The position numbers were made by a program, and so were the translations under genes. Source: Duganella sp. 1411 (lineage in GTDB: Bacteria > Pseudomonadota > Gammaproteobacteria > Burkholderiales > Burkholderiaceae_D). Taken from it: 64,000 nt of DNA. Each line of letters begins with the position of its first letter. Position 1 is the first letter of the stretch. Under the pieces are notes generated by a model. The model was not told the origin of the DNA, searched no databases, and saw only the letters and a list, made by a program, of their open reading frames with translations. Of this stretch, positions 25,480 to 34,171 are shown piece after piece. The stretch covers positions 2,764,647-2,828,646 of the forward strand of contig NZ_JAFICD010000001.1 in the NCBI RefSeq assembly GCF_017833525.1, read 5' to 3'.

Positions 25480-25794
25480 ATGCGCACCGTCGCTGAAACC
25501 AAGGTTTTCCGCCGGTACGCCGCCGAAATTTGGAGCGAAGAGGAATTGATGGAATTCATTTCCTGGATCGCAGAGAATCCGACAGCGGGGGATCTGATAA
25601 CCGGAAGCGGCGGTTGTCGCAAGGTACGCTGGCCAGCGAAAGGCCAGGGCAAACGCGGCGGCGCGAGGGTTATTTATTTTTGTGCTTCCAACGAAATTAT
25701 TTGGCTGCTGATTGCCTATACCAAAGCCAAGTTGGATACCTTGCCGGCGGCCTTTTTGTCGGAGCTGCGGAAAGGAATTGAAGATGTCCTCTGA
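25480..25794 (+). CDS. RelE/HigB-type toxin of a type II toxin-antitoxin system
   Basis: 104 residues. The sequence ETKVFRRYAAEIWSEEELME, then WIAENPTAGDLI, GGCRKVRWPAKGQGKRGGAR and VIYFCASNEIIWLL fits the RelE-family toxins (PF06296 type, from memory) that cleave mRNA at the ribosome. The conserved arginine and lysine patch RKVRW...GKRGGARVIY is intact, so the toxin should be functional. It overlaps the next gene by 11 bp. Base composition is visibly more AT-rich than the neighbouring P450 gene, consistent with acquisition by transfer. Confidence 0.87.
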   Translation: MRTVAETKVFRRYAAEIWSEEELMEFISWIAENPTAGDLITGSGGCRKVRWPAKGQGKRGGARVIYFCASNEIIWLLIAYTKAKLDTLPAAFLSELRKGIEDVL

Positions 25795-25999
25795 AAAAGA
25801 TCAGTTTCAACGAGACCTACTGGAATCGGTCAAACAAATGCGCGCCGGAGACGCCGCGCGGGTCACAGTCATCGATACGCCATCGGCAACGATGGAAATC
25901 TCCTTGCAACTGCCAAAGGCGGTGATCGACCGCTGGAAAGCAACGGGGCCAGACTGGCAAATCCGGATGGCGGAAGTTTTAAGCAATGCTTCCGTCTAG
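25784..25999 (+). CDS. Antitoxin partner with BrnA-like C-terminus
   Basis: 71 residues, overlapping the toxin by 11 bp. The C-terminal half EISLQLPKAVIDRWKATGPD then WQIRMAEVL resembles the BrnA antitoxin ending (strand, then W[FK]xATGxxWQxRIxxxL). It is not the helix-turn-helix of HigA, the usual partner of this toxin type. The N-terminal half (FQRDLLESVKQMRAGDAARV) may be the toxin-neutralising part. Gene order toxin-antitoxin is that of HigBA and BrnTA systems. Role inferred from position and size. Confidence 0.75.
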   Translation: MSSEKDQFQRDLLESVKQMRAGDAARVTVIDTPSATMEISLQLPKAVIDRWKATGPDWQIRMAEVLSNASV

Positions 26000-26022
26000 A
26001 GATGTCACAGCCAAAGGACGCG

Positions 26023-26241
26023 TCAGAGCACCCGGGTGACGGTGTTGTTGCGTGGCGTCGCGTCCTCGTGAAACAGGTCGAACAGGTATTCGCATAGTTC
26101 GTCGTCGGCGACATCGTCCGGGACGATGAAGTCCGCCGGGCGGCGCTTGCCCTCGGCGCCGAGGTCAAAAGCGCGCCGCGCGCCGGCCTCGCCATGGATC
26201 GCCACCAGCCGCCCGAATACGTTGAAACGCAGTTCCTTCAT
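26023..26241 (-). CDS. Hypothetical small acidic protein, 72 residues
   Basis: I do not recognise the family with confidence. The protein reads MKELRFNVFGRLVAIHGEAG and continues with an acidic C-terminal half (VPDDVADDELCEYLFDLFHE). A GGGAG precedes the ATG at a workable distance. It lies 39 bp downstream of the quinone reductase gene on the same strand and may be co-transcribed with it. A conserved small cytosolic protein is the best description. Confidence 0.7.
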   Translation of the reverse strand: MKELRFNVFGRLVAIHGEAGARRAFDLGAEGKRRPADFIVPDDVADDELCEYLFDLFHEDATPRNNTVTRVL

Positions 26242-26280
26242 GCCTTCGCTCCCTTTCCGTTTTTCTTAGTATAGTCCGCG

Positions 26281-27060
26281 CTACGCCTTCCGGTGCGCGG
26301 CGAAGCCGATTAGGCCGGGCGCCACGTCGTCGCGCAAAGTCAGCTGCGGGATGTCGTAGGCGCCACCGTTCTGCGGACGGAAGGCGATCGGCGCGGCCGT
26401 CTCCAGCGTGTCGAGGCGCCGCCCCAGCTCCTCGCTGATCGTCTCGAAGCGCGCCTGGTCGACCCGGCTGGTGCGGTAGACCACGAACGGCGGCAGCACC
26501 TCGAAGCCAGGATAGTACAAAATGCCATGCTGGATCGGGAACAGGATGTCGTCGATCGGCCCGTTGATGCCGCGCGCGCTGTAGTGGGACTCCCATCCGC
26601 CGGTGGTCACGATCAGCATCGCGCGCTTGCCGGCCAAATTGCCCTCGCCGTAGCGGTTGCCCCAGCGCCGGTCCGAGTGCTCGCCCACGCCATAGGCGAA
26701 ACCGTGGGCGTAGACGCGTTCGACCCAGCCCTTCAGAATCGCCGGCATCGAGAACCACCACATCGGAAACTGCAGGATCACGGTATCGGCCCACATCAGC
26801 TTTTCCTGTTCGAGGGCGATGTCCGCGCTCTGGCGGCCGCCTTCGAAGGCGCGCTTGGAATCGAGCGACGCGTCGAAACGGCCGGTGGCCGCGCCGTCAA
26901 GGCTGTCGGCGGCGTCGAGCGCCGGCTTCCAGTTCATCGCATACAGATCGGAGACCCGCACCGTGTGGCCGGCCGCCTGCAGACGCTCGACGGCGAAGGT
27001 TTTGATGGAGCCGTTCAGGGACAGCGGCTCGGGATGGGCGTAGACGAGAAGGACTTTCAT
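26281..27060 (-). CDS. Flavodoxin-fold NAD(P)H:quinone oxidoreductase (MdaB/NQO1-like)
   Basis: About 259 residues. The N-terminal strand and phosphate loop MKVLLVYAHPEPLSLNGSIK bind FMN or FAD. WADTVILQFPMWWFSMPAILK followed by GWVERVYAHGFAYG is the diagnostic flavin/substrate block of the NQO1/MdaB family. Such enzymes reduce quinones by two electrons and limit redox cycling. AGGAG is six bases before the start. It is divergent from a LysR regulator with a palindrome in the 96-bp gap, the usual arrangement of a regulator with its target. Confidence 0.92.
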   Translation of the reverse strand: MKVLLVYAHPEPLSLNGSIKTFAVERLQAAGHTVRVSDLYAMNWKPALDAADSLDGAATGRFDASLDSKRAFEGGRQSADIALEQEKLMWADTVILQFPMWWFSMPAILKGWVERVYAHGFAYGVGEHSDRRWGNRYGEGNLAGKRAMLIVTTGGWESHYSARGINGPIDDILFPIQHGILYYPGFEVLPPFVVYRTSRVDQARFETISEELGRRLDTLETAAPIAFRPQNGGAYDIPQLTLRDDVAPGLIGFAAHRKA

Positions 27061-27109
27061 GACTAACTCCTGGATGGAAAGCACTCAGCGTAGGCCTCCA
27101 TCAGCTATA

Positions 27110-27127
27110 TTGGAAATGAATTCCCAA
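27110..27127. promoter_or_regulatory. Likely LysR-type operator between quinone reductase and LysR genes
   Basis: TTGGAAATGAATTCCCAA pairs in seven of nine positions about its centre and is AT-rich inside, like a LysR T-N11-A box. It lies 29 bp upstream of the LysR start and 49 bp upstream of the quinone reductase start. Confidence 0.55.
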
Positions 27128-27156
27128 CATAGCAGGTATTACCCAGGATAATTGCG

Positions 27157-28095
27157 ATGGATAATTTACGGCGGCTCGACCTCAACCTGCTGGTGACGCT
27201 CGACGTGCTGCTGTCGGAGCACAACGTCACTCGCGCGGCGCGCAAACTGAACTTCTCCCAGCCCTCGGTCAGCGTGCATCTGGCCAAACTGCGCGACATC
27301 TTCGGCGACCCGCTGCTGCTGCCCGGGCCGCGCGGCATGAAGCCGACCGCCAGGGCCGAGGCGCTGCGCGAACCTTTGCGGCAGGCGCTGGAAGCGCTCG
27401 GCCGCGCGGTATCGCCGTCGCATCCGTTCGAGCCATCCAAGGCGGATCAAACCTGGCGGATCGCCGCGACCGACTACGGCGAATCGACGATCCTGCTGCC
27501 GGCGCTGGCCGGCCTGCGCGCGGCGGCGCCGGGCACCCGGCTGGCGGTGGTGGAGATGATCCCGGCGCGCATCGCGAAGCAGGCGGAGCTAGGCGAGATC
27601 GACCTCGCCTTCCACACCAGCGAAGGCTCGCCGTCCGGAATGCGGCGACGCACGCTGTTCGCCGAGCGTTACGTGCTGGCGGGCCGCGCCGGGCATCCGC
27701 GCCTGGGGCGCAGGCCGACGCTCAAGCAGTTCTGCGCGCTGGAGCACGTGCTGATATCGCCCGACGGCGGCGGCTTCCACGGTGTCACCGACACGGCGCT
27801 GGCGCGCGTGGGGCTGGCGCGCCGGGTGACGCTATCGGTGCCGCACTTCCTGTTCATGGTATCGGTCCTGCACAGCACGGACCTGGTGGCGATGCTGCCG
27901 GCGCGCCTGGTGCGCGGCAATCCCGCGCTCAAAGCGGTCGAACCGCCGGTGGAGGTGCCCGGCTACGAAATGGCGATGCTGTGGAATGAACGCTCGCACC
28001 GCGACCCCGCACACCAATGGCTGCGGGAGCAGATCCAGAAATCGGTGCTGGAAGACGGGGTCAGGTCCACCATTTCTACACGAACGAGGCTGTAG
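27157..28095 (+). CDS. LysR-family transcriptional regulator
   Basis: 312 residues. The N-terminal winged helix reads LRRLDLNLLVTLDVLLSEHN, then VTRAARKLNFSQPSVSVHLA. The C-terminal part is the periplasmic-binding-protein-like effector domain. It probably controls the divergent quinone reductase. The last 14 residues (EDGVRSTISTRTRL) do not belong to the family: they are encoded by the left arm and loop of a 26-bp inverted repeat that begins at 28057 and that supplies the stop codon. The original C-terminus was therefore probably around KSVLEDG. Confidence 0.92.
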   Translation: MDNLRRLDLNLLVTLDVLLSEHNVTRAARKLNFSQPSVSVHLAKLRDIFGDPLLLPGPRGMKPTARAEALREPLRQALEALGRAVSPSHPFEPSKADQTWRIAATDYGESTILLPALAGLRAAAPGTRLAVVEMIPARIAKQAELGEIDLAFHTSEGSPSGMRRRTLFAERYVLAGRAGHPRLGRRPTLKQFCALEHVLISPDGGGFHGVTDTALARVGLARRVTLSVPHFLFMVSVLHSTDLVAMLPARLVRGNPALKAVEPPVEVPGYEMAMLWNERSHRDPAHQWLREQIQKSVLEDGVRSTISTRTRL

Positions 28096-28152
28096 GAGGC
28101 GCTGATGCGCGCGTTACAGCTCAGCCCGTGTAGAAATGGTGGACCTGACCCC
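28057..28152. repeat. Perfect 26-bp inverted repeat element (REP/MITE-like)
   Basis: The left arm 28057-28082 starts GGGGTCAGGTCCACC and ends TACACG. The right arm 28127-28152 is its exact reverse complement, with a 44-base loop. Arms starting GGGGTCAGGTCCACC are, from memory, found as dispersed repeats in many proteobacteria, often as REP-type elements. The loop contains the TAG stop of the LysR gene. It would make a strong terminator. Confidence 0.85.
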
Positions 28153-28157
28153 GGAGT

Positions 28158-28196
28158 GTAGGGCGGATTAGGCGGAACGCCGCAATCGGCCATGCA
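28158..28196. repeat. Family A palindromic repeat, copy 4 (single, diverged)
   Basis: GTAGGGCGGATTAGGCGGAA is followed by CGCCGCAATCGGCC; the right half has lost two bases of the usual TAATCCGCC. It directly abuts the 26-bp inverted repeat element, so two repeat families meet here between LysR and eda. Confidence 0.75.
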
Positions 28197-28213
28197 TCCG
28201 CTTAACCTCGCGG

Positions 28214-28849
28214 CTAGCGCAGGCCGCTGGCGGCTTTGGCCAGGTCGGTGATGCGGCCCCAGTCGCCGGCGGCGATGGCGTCCTTCGGCGTGAGCCACGA
28301 GCCGCCCACGCAGGCGACGTTTTTCAGCGCCAGGAATTGCGACGCCGTCTCCTGCGAAATGCCGCCGGTCGGGCAGAACATGACGTCCGGCAGCGGGCCG
28401 TTGATGGCGCTGAGCATGCCGATGCCGCCCGCCGGCACCGCCGGGAACAGCTTCAGTTGGCGGAAGCCCTGCTCGCGCGCGGCCATCACTTCCGACGGCG
28501 TCATCACGCCCGGCAGCAGCGGCAGGCCGCTGCTCTTGGCGGCGGCGATCAGCGCGGCCGTCAAGCCAGGCGAGACGCCGAACACCGCGCCGGCGTCGCG
28601 CGCGGCGGCGAATTCCTCCGGCTGCGTCAACGTGCCGACGCCGACGATCGCGCCTTCCACCTCCGACATGGCGCGGATCGCGCCCAGTCCGTGCTTGGTG
28701 CGCAGCGTGACTTCCAGCACGCGGATGCCGCCGGCCACCAGCGCCTTCGCCAGCGGAACCGCATGTTCAGGTTCGTCAATCGCGATCACCGGGATCACGG
28801 CCGAGGTACGCATAATGTCGAGCAGGGTCATAGCTGAATTGGTGGTCAT
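28214..28849 (-). CDS. eda: 2-dehydro-3-deoxy-6-phosphogluconate (KDPG) aldolase
   Basis: 211 residues. The Schiff-base lysine is in FRQLKLFPA and the general base Glu in VLEVTLRT. The phosphate loop TGGISQETASQFLAL is intact. The enzyme splits KDPG to pyruvate and glyceraldehyde-3-phosphate, the last step of the Entner-Doudoroff pathway. It starts 3 bp after the edd stop, so both come from one mRNA, controlled by the HexR-like operator upstream of edd. Confidence 0.96.
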   Translation of the reverse strand: MTTNSAMTLLDIMRTSAVIPVIAIDEPEHAVPLAKALVAGGIRVLEVTLRTKHGLGAIRAMSEVEGAIVGVGTLTQPEEFAAARDAGAVFGVSPGLTAALIAAAKSSGLPLLPGVMTPSEVMAAREQGFRQLKLFPAVPAGGIGMLSAINGPLPDVMFCPTGGISQETASQFLALKNVACVGGSWLTPKDAIAAGDWGRITDLAKAASGLR

Positions 28850-28852
28850 GAT

Positions 28853-30775
28853 TTACGCTTCTTTCTTCATCGAGAAATCTTCATCGGAACCCGGTACGGT
28901 GTTGCCGACCGGGTCTTTGTCGTGCAGGCCGACGATCGTCGGTATCGGCGACGGCAGCGCGAACGTGGTCGCGCCCTTCTCCGCTTCGCTCACGCTGTGG
29001 CGGAACATGGCGAACAGCTCGCGCCCCATACCGACGCCGTTCGGCGTCAGGTCGGCCGTGGCTTGCTCGCGGGCGTTCCAGACGGCCGGCTCCACCAGCG
29101 CCTCCAGGGTGCCGTTCTTGGCGCAGACGCGGATGAGGTCGCCGTCGCGCACCCGGCCCAGCGGACCGCCGGCCAAAATCTCCGGCGAGACGTGGATCGC
29201 CGCCGGCACCTTGCCCGACGCGCCCGACATGCGGCCGTCCGTCACCAGCGCGACGTGGCGGCCGGCGTCCTGCAGGTTGGCCAGCGCCGGCGTGAGCGCG
29301 TGCAGTTCCGGCATGCCGTTGGCGCGCGGACCCTGGAAGCGCAGCACGGCGACGAAGTCGCGATCGAGCTGGCCGGCCTTGTACGCGTCCATGAAATCCT
29401 CCTGCGAATTGAACACCAGCGCCGGCGCTTCCACCGTCTGGTGCTCCGGCTTGACGGCCGAGACCTTCATCACCGCGCGGCCCAGGTTACCCTTGACCAG
29501 CACCGTGCCGCCGTCCGGCGAGAACGGCGCGGTGATCTTGCGCAGCACCGCTTCGTCGCCCGATTCGGCCGGCGCGTCGCGCCACACCACGCCCTGGCCG
29601 CCCTCGCCCAGGAACGGCTCGGCGCAGTGCGCGCGCAGCCCTTTGCCCAGGATGGTGGTGACGTCGTCGTGCAGCAAGCCGCCGTTGAGCAGTTCGCGGA
29701 TCACGAAGCCAGTGCCGCCGGCGGCGTGGAAGTGGTTGACGTCGGCGTTGCCGTTCGGGTAGATGCGCGTCAGCAGCGGCACCACCTTCGACAGCTCGTC
29801 GAAGTCGTCCCAGTCGATGACGATGCCGGCCGCCTTGGCGATGGCCACCAGGTGCAAGGTGTGGTTGGTCGAGCCGCCGGTCGTCAGCAGCGCGACGACG
29901 GCGTTGACGATGGCCTTTTCGTCGACCACGTGGCCGACCGGCAGGTACTCGTCCGATTGCGCGGTGATGACGGCGGCGCGGCGCGCGGCGGCCTTGGTCA
30001 ATTCGTCGCGCAGCGGCGTGTTCGGGGTGATGAAGGCGGCGCCAGGCAGGTGCAGGCCCATGACCTCCATCAGCATCTGGTTGCTGTTGGCGGTGCCGTA
30101 GAAGGTGCAGGTGCCGGCGCCGTGGTAGGACTGCGATTCGCCTTCCAGCAGTTCGGCGCGGCCGACCTTGCCCTGCGCGTACAGCTGGCGGATCTTGGCC
30201 TTCTCGGAGTTCGACAAGCCGGTGGTCATCGGGCCGGCCGGCACGAACACCGCCGGCAGGTGGCCGAAGTGCAGCGCGCCGATCAACAGGCCCGGCACGA
30301 TCTTGTCGCACACGCCCAGGTAGACGGCGGAGTCGAACATATTGTGCGACAGCGCGATGGCGGTCGACATGGCGATGGCGTCGCGCGAGAACAGCGACAG
30401 CTCCATGCCCGGCTGGCCCTGCGTGACGCCGTCGCACATGGCGGGCGTGCCGCCGGCGAATTGCGCCACCGCGCCGACGTCGCGCACGGCGTCCTTGATC
30501 AGCGCCGGGAAGCGTTCGAACGGCTGGTGCGCCGACAGCATGTCGTTGTAGGCCGAGACGATGGCCACCGACGGCTTTTTGAGTTCTTTCAACGACAGCT
30601 TGTCGTTGGCGGGGAAGGCGGCGAAGCCGTGCGCCAGGTTGGTGCACGCCAGCGTGCCGCGCTGCACGCCCTTGACGCGCGCCGCTTCAAGATGCGCCAG
30701 ATACGCGCCGCGCGAAGGTTTGCTACGCTCGATGATGCGAGCGGTGACACTTTCCAGGACCGGATGCAACGCCAT
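28853..30775 (-). CDS. edd: 6-phosphogluconate dehydratase
   Basis: 640 residues, member of the IlvD/Edd family with an iron-sulfur cluster. Cluster-binding and substrate blocks include [32 protein letters not shown] and [20 protein letters not shown], each with the conserved cysteine. It converts 6-phosphogluconate to KDPG. A 15-bp HexR-type operator lies 26 bp upstream of the start. It heads the edd-eda operon and is divergent from pgi. Confidence 0.97.
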   Translation of the reverse strand: MALHPVLESVTARIIERSKPSRGAYLAHLEAARVKGVQRGTLACTNLAHGFAAFPANDKLSLKELKKPSVAIVSAYNDMLSAHQPFERFPALIKDAVRDVGAVAQFAGGTPAMCDGVTQGQPGMELSLFSRDAIAMSTAIALSHNMFDSAVYLGVCDKIVPGLLIGALHFGHLPAVFVPAGPMTTGLSNSEKAKIRQLYAQGKVGRAELLEGESQSYHGAGTCTFYGTANSNQMLMEVMGLHLPGAAFITPNTPLRDELTKAAARRAAVITAQSDEYLPVGHVVDEKAIVNAVVALLTTGGSTNHTLHLVAIAKAAGIVIDWDDFDELSKVVPLLTRIYPNGNADVNHFHAAGGTGFVIRELLNGGLLHDDVTTILGKGLRAHCAEPFLGEGGQGVVWRDAPAESGDEAVLRKITAPFSPDGGTVLVKGNLGRAVMKVSAVKPEHQTVEAPALVFNSQEDFMDAYKAGQLDRDFVAVLRFQGPRANGMPELHALTPALANLQDAGRHVALVTDGRMSGASGKVPAAIHVSPEILAGGPLGRVRDGDLIRVCAKNGTLEALVEPAVWNAREQATADLTPNGVGMGRELFAMFRHSVSEAEKGATTFALPSPIPTIVGLHDKDPVGNTVPGSDEDFSMKKEA

Positions 30776-30800
30776 GATTGTTCCTTATGAATGAATTCCG

Positions 30801-30815
30801 TGAAATTTTACTACA
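30801..30815. promoter_or_regulatory. HexR operator upstream of edd-eda
   Basis: On the minus strand TGTAGTAAAATTTCA matches the known HexR consensus TGTARTWWWAYTACA at 13 of 15 positions. It is identical over 14 bases to the site at 34140-34154 in front of zwf. HexR itself is encoded at 35.8 kb. Confidence 0.8.
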
Positions 30816-30947
30816 AAATCTCAAAAGCGACTGGCTTTTCTACTTTTTAGCTGGCAAACGCTGGCTACCGCCGGCACCGGAAAATCATCCTGGCATGCAG
30901 GGAAAACCACCTCCGAGGCGCTAAAAATTCTATTCTTTCAACAGTGT

Positions 30948-30962
30948 CGTAGTGAATTTACC
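30948..30962. promoter_or_regulatory. HexR-like operator upstream of pgi
   Basis: CGTAGTGAATTTACC shares 13 of 15 bases with the second zwf site (CGTAGTAAATTTACA). A possible -10 TATTAT lies at 30974-30979, so the operator would overlap the promoter. The rest of the 259-bp edd-pgi gap shows nothing further. Confidence 0.6.
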
Positions 30963-31034
30963 GGGTTTTCGGGTATTATTCACTAAGCCTTTAACTCCGC
31001 CCTCCCATCTTTCAGACGAAGACGCCAGACCATT

Positions 31035-32684
31035 ATGCGCCAGCCCGCACTGACCACCACCGCCAGCTTCAAAGCCCTCGAATCCCACGCCGCCGACGCC
31101 AAACACTGGCAATTGCGCCAGCTGTTCGCGCACGACGCGCAGCGTTTTCCGACCCTGACGGTCGACGCGGCCGGCCTGTTCCTCGACTATTCGAAGAACC
31201 GGCTCACCAGCACCACGGTCGGCCTGCTGCTCGACCTGGCCCGCGAACGCGGCGTCGAAGCCCGGCGCGACGCCATGCTCAGTGGCGAGAAGATTAATCT
31301 TACAGAACATCGCGCCGTGCTGCACACAGCGCTGAGATTGCCGCGCGGCAAAAACCTGACCGTCGACGGCCAGGACGTCAGCGGCGACGTGCACGCGGTG
31401 CTCGACCACATCAAGGAATTCACCGACCAGGTCCGCTCCGGCGCCTGGCTGGGCCACACCGGCAAGCCGATCACCGACGTCGTCAACATCGGCATCGGCG
31501 GCTCGGACCTGGGACCGAAGATGGCCGTGCTGGCGCTGCGCTCGTACGCCCACCCGCGCCTGAAGATGCACTTCGTCTCCAACGTCGACGGCCACGACAT
31601 GGACGCCGCGCTGGCGCTGGTCGATCCGGAGACCACCTTGTTCATCATCGCCTCCAAGACCTTCGTGACCGCCGAGACGATGCTCAACGCCGGCACCGCG
31701 CGCAACTGGTTCCTGCGAACGGCCAAGCCCGAGGACCTGGCGCGCCACTTCGTCGCCGTCTCCACCAACACCGAGGCGGTCAAAGCCTTCGGCATCGACC
31801 CGGCCAATATGTTCCCGTTCTGGGACTGGGTCGGCGGCCGCTATTCGGTGTGGTCGGCGATCGGCCTGGCGGTGGCGCTGGCGGTGGGCTTCGGCTACTT
31901 CAGCGACTTCCTGTCCGGCGCCCACGCCATGGACGAACACTTCCGCACCGCGCCGCTGGAGCAGAACATGCCGGTGCTGCTGGCCATGGTCGGCTTCTGG
32001 AACCGCCAGTTCCTCGGCGCCGGCTCGCTGTCGATCGCGCCGTACCACCAGGACCTGAACCGCTTCCCGGCCTACCTGCAGCAGCTCGACATGGAGAGCA
32101 ACGGCAAGCGCGTCACCCGCGACGGCGCCGAAGTCGACACGCCGACCTGCCCGGTCGTTTGGGGCGAATGCGGCACCAACGCGCAGCACGCGTACTTCCA
32201 GCTGCTGCACCAGGGCACCGACGTCACGCCGATCGACTTCATCGCCACGCTGCGCGCCACGCACGACCTGCCGGGCCACCACGACTCGCTGCTGGCCAAC
32301 TGCTTCGCGCAGTCGGAAGCGTTCATGACCGGCAAGACCGCCGACGAGGTGCGCGCCGACCTGACCGCGCAGAACCTGCCGGCCGAGGAGATCGAGGCGC
32401 TGGTGCCGCACAAGACCTTCCCCGGCAACCGGCCGTCGAACACGATTTTGATGGACCAGCTGACGCCATCGACCTTGGGCGCGCTGATCGCGCTGTACGA
32501 GCATAAAACCTTCGTGCAGGGCGTGGTCTGGGACGTCAACAGCTTCGACCAGTGGGGTGTGGAGCTGGGCAAGGTGCTGGCCAAGAACATCCACGCCGAA
32601 CTGGCCGGCGAGGTGCAGCCGGAGCGCCACGACAGCTCGACCAATGGCCTGATCGTCATGGCCAAAGCGGCCCAGCACATTTGA
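31035..32684 (+). CDS. pgi: Glucose-6-phosphate isomerase
   Basis: 549 residues. Family signatures are intact: [13 protein letters not shown] (phosphate), FVSNVDGHD and [11 protein letters not shown], then the catalytic GKRVTRDG and [18 protein letters not shown], and the C-terminal [11 protein letters not shown]. It interconverts glucose-6-phosphate and fructose-6-phosphate, feeding the Entner-Doudoroff and pentose phosphate branches encoded around it. The SMP-30 lactonase starts 14 bp downstream, probably in the same transcript. Confidence 0.97.
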   Translation: MRQPALTTTASFKALESHAADAKHWQLRQLFAHDAQRFPTLTVDAAGLFLDYSKNRLTSTTVGLLLDLARERGVEARRDAMLSGEKINLTEHRAVLHTALRLPRGKNLTVDGQDVSGDVHAVLDHIKEFTDQVRSGAWLGHTGKPITDVVNIGIGGSDLGPKMAVLALRSYAHPRLKMHFVSNVDGHDMDAALALVDPETTLFIIASKTFVTAETMLNAGTARNWFLRTAKPEDLARHFVAVSTNTEAVKAFGIDPANMFPFWDWVGGRYSVWSAIGLAVALAVGFGYFSDFLSGAHAMDEHFRTAPLEQNMPVLLAMVGFWNRQFLGAGSLSIAPYHQDLNRFPAYLQQLDMESNGKRVTRDGAEVDTPTCPVVWGECGTNAQHAYFQLLHQGTDVTPIDFIATLRATHDLPGHHDSLLANCFAQSEAFMTGKTADEVRADLTAQNLPAEEIEALVPHKTFPGNRPSNTILMDQLTPSTLGALIALYEHKTFVQGVVWDVNSFDQWGVELGKVLAKNIHAELAGEVQPERHDSSTNGLIVMAKAAQHI

Positions 32685-32698
32685 GCACGAGGACGACC

Positions 32699-33595
32699 AT
32701 GAGCGCACCGCACATCGAAGTGGCCTACGACGCCGTCATGCAAACCGGCGAATGCCCGCTGTGGCACGACGAGGAGCAGGCGCTTTACTGGGTCGACATC
32801 CCCGCCTTCACCGTGCACCGGCTCGATCCGGCCAGCGGCGCGCACCGCGCGTGGCGGCTCTCGAGCGAACCGGCCAGCCTGGCCGTCAGCGACAACGGCG
32901 GCTTGATCGTCGCCATGCGCGGCGGCTTTTACCACCTCGACACCGGCGCCGACGACGTCCGCATCACCGAGATCGCGCCGGCGCCGTACGACACCTCGGT
33001 GGCCCGTTTCAACGATGGCCGGGTCGATCCGGCCGGGCGGTTCTGGGTCGGCACCATCTACGAGCCGCGCGACCGGCCGGCGGCCGAGATGTTCGTGCTG
33101 GAGCGAGGCGAGATCCGCAAGGCCTGGTCGGGCGGCATGACCAATTCGAACGGCCTGGGTTTCAGCCCGGACGGCAAGACCATGTACCACGCCGACACCA
33201 CGGCGCATCTGGTGCGGCGTTTCGATTTCGACGTCGATGGCGGCACGGTGGAGAATCAGCGGCCGTTCATGCAGTTCTCGGCGGACAAGGCCAACAATTA
33301 TGGCGGACGGCCGGACGGCGCGGCGGTCGACAGCGAGGGCAATTATTGGAGCGCGTTGTTCGAGGGTGGGCGGCTGGTCAAGCTGTCGCCGGACGGTGAG
33401 TTGCTCGACGAGATAGCGCTGCCGCTGCGCTGTCCGACGATGCTGGCGTTTGGCGGAGCGGATTTGCGGACGTTATATGTGACCAGCGCGGGCGCGCGGC
33501 CGGAGGCGGAGTTGGCGCAGTATCCGCTCAGCGGCAAGTTGCTGGCGATCCGGGTCGATGTCGCCGGACGGGTGGAAACGGCGTACCGTAATTGA
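32699..33595 (+). CDS. SMP-30/gluconolactonase-family lactonase
   Basis: 298 residues forming a six-bladed propeller. The metal ligands are visible: Glu in TGECPLWHDEEQ, Asn in ARFNDGRVDPAGRFWVGT, Asn in MTNSNGLGFSPDG and Asp in GGRPDGAAVDSEGNYW. The family hydrolyses sugar lactones. Because it is translated 14 bp behind pgi and 0.7 kb before zwf, and no pgl-type 6-phosphogluconolactonase is in the window, it may hydrolyse 6-phosphogluconolactone; this is inference. GAGG precedes the start. The Family A repeat and the tandem array follow. Confidence 0.9.
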   Translation: MSAPHIEVAYDAVMQTGECPLWHDEEQALYWVDIPAFTVHRLDPASGAHRAWRLSSEPASLAVSDNGGLIVAMRGGFYHLDTGADDVRITEIAPAPYDTSVARFNDGRVDPAGRFWVGTIYEPRDRPAAEMFVLERGEIRKAWSGGMTNSNGLGFSPDGKTMYHADTTAHLVRRFDFDVDGGTVENQRPFMQFSADKANNYGGRPDGAAVDSEGNYWSALFEGGRLVKLSPDGELLDEIALPLRCPTMLAFGGADLRTLYVTSAGARPEAELAQYPLSGKLLAIRVDVAGRVETAYRN

Positions 33596-33620
33596 GCGCA
33601 AGCCGCCGATGGCTCATGGA

Positions 33621-33654
33621 TGGCGGATTACGCTACGCTAATCCGCCCTACGTG
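33621..33654. repeat. Family A palindromic repeat, copy 5
   Basis: TGGCGGATTACGCTACGC then TAATCCGCCCTACGTG: a clean single element, orientation opposite to copy 6. Copies 5 and 6 bracket the 46-bp tandem array. Confidence 0.85.
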
Positions 33655-33680
33655 TTTCAGAATGATTCCACCGGCGGCAT

Positions 33681-33986
33681 GCGACGTCACCGAACCACGG
33701 TTCCACGTGGGCGTATCCGGCGGCACGCGACGTCACGAAACCACGGTTCCACGTGGGCGTATCCGGCGGCACGCGACGTGACCGAACCACGGTTCCACGT
33801 GGGCGCATCCGGCGGCACGCGACGTCACCGAACCACGGTTCCACGTGGGCGCATCCGGCGGCACGCGACGTCACCGAACCGCGGTTCCACGTGGGCGCAT
33901 CCGGCGGCACGCGACGTGACCGAACCACGGTTCCACGTGGGCGCATCCGGCGGCACGCGACGTCACCGAACCACGGTTCCACGTAG
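33681..33986. repeat. Tandem array of a 46-bp unit, about 6.7 copies
   Basis: Units begin at 33681, 33727, 33773, 33819, 33865, 33911 and 33957, exactly 46 bp apart, and differ from each other at only a few positions. Each unit reads GCGACGTCACCGAACC, then ACGGTTCCACGTGGGC, then GCATCCGGCGGCAC. The second half resembles the left half of a Family A element (CCACGTAGGGCGGATTAGGC). The last unit runs without a break into copy 6. Because 46 is not a multiple of three, the open frames across it are not taken as genes. This is the bulk of the 690-bp gene-free stretch 33596-34285. Confidence 0.95.
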
Positions 33987-34018
33987 GGCGGATTAGGCGG
34001 AACGCCGTAATCCGCCAT
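33982..34018. repeat. Family A palindromic repeat, copy 6
   Basis: CGTAGGGCGGATTAGGCGGA followed by ACGCCGTAATCCGCC. It is fused to the last 46-bp unit: the shared flank ACCACGGTTCCACGT leads directly into this element. Confidence 0.85.
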
Positions 34019-34139
34019 GTTCGATCCGCCAACGGCTCACGCCTGCCACCCACAACGCCGTCCCCGGCAAAAACCCGCGCGACACGGTATAGTAGCTTCA
34101 TGCCATAGTAGCGCGCAGCCCCTGAAACCACCCATCAAA

Positions 34140-34154
34140 TGTAGTAAAATTTCT
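34140..34154. promoter_or_regulatory. HexR operator 1 upstream of zwf
   Basis: TGTAGTAAAATTTCT matches the HexR consensus at 13 of 15 positions and the edd operator at 14 of 15. It lies about 130 bp upstream of the zwf start. Confidence 0.8.
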
Positions 34155-34171
34155 TGCATTTCACCGCTTAT

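Noticed and set aside
33681..33986. CRISPR array
   Set aside because: The units are contiguous and nearly identical, with no variable spacers and no cas genes.
33592..33996. Several open frames across the 46-bp array, giving Arg/His/Pro repeat proteins
   Set aside because: All frames stay open because the unit lacks stop codons and 46 is not a multiple of three; there is no ribosome-binding site.
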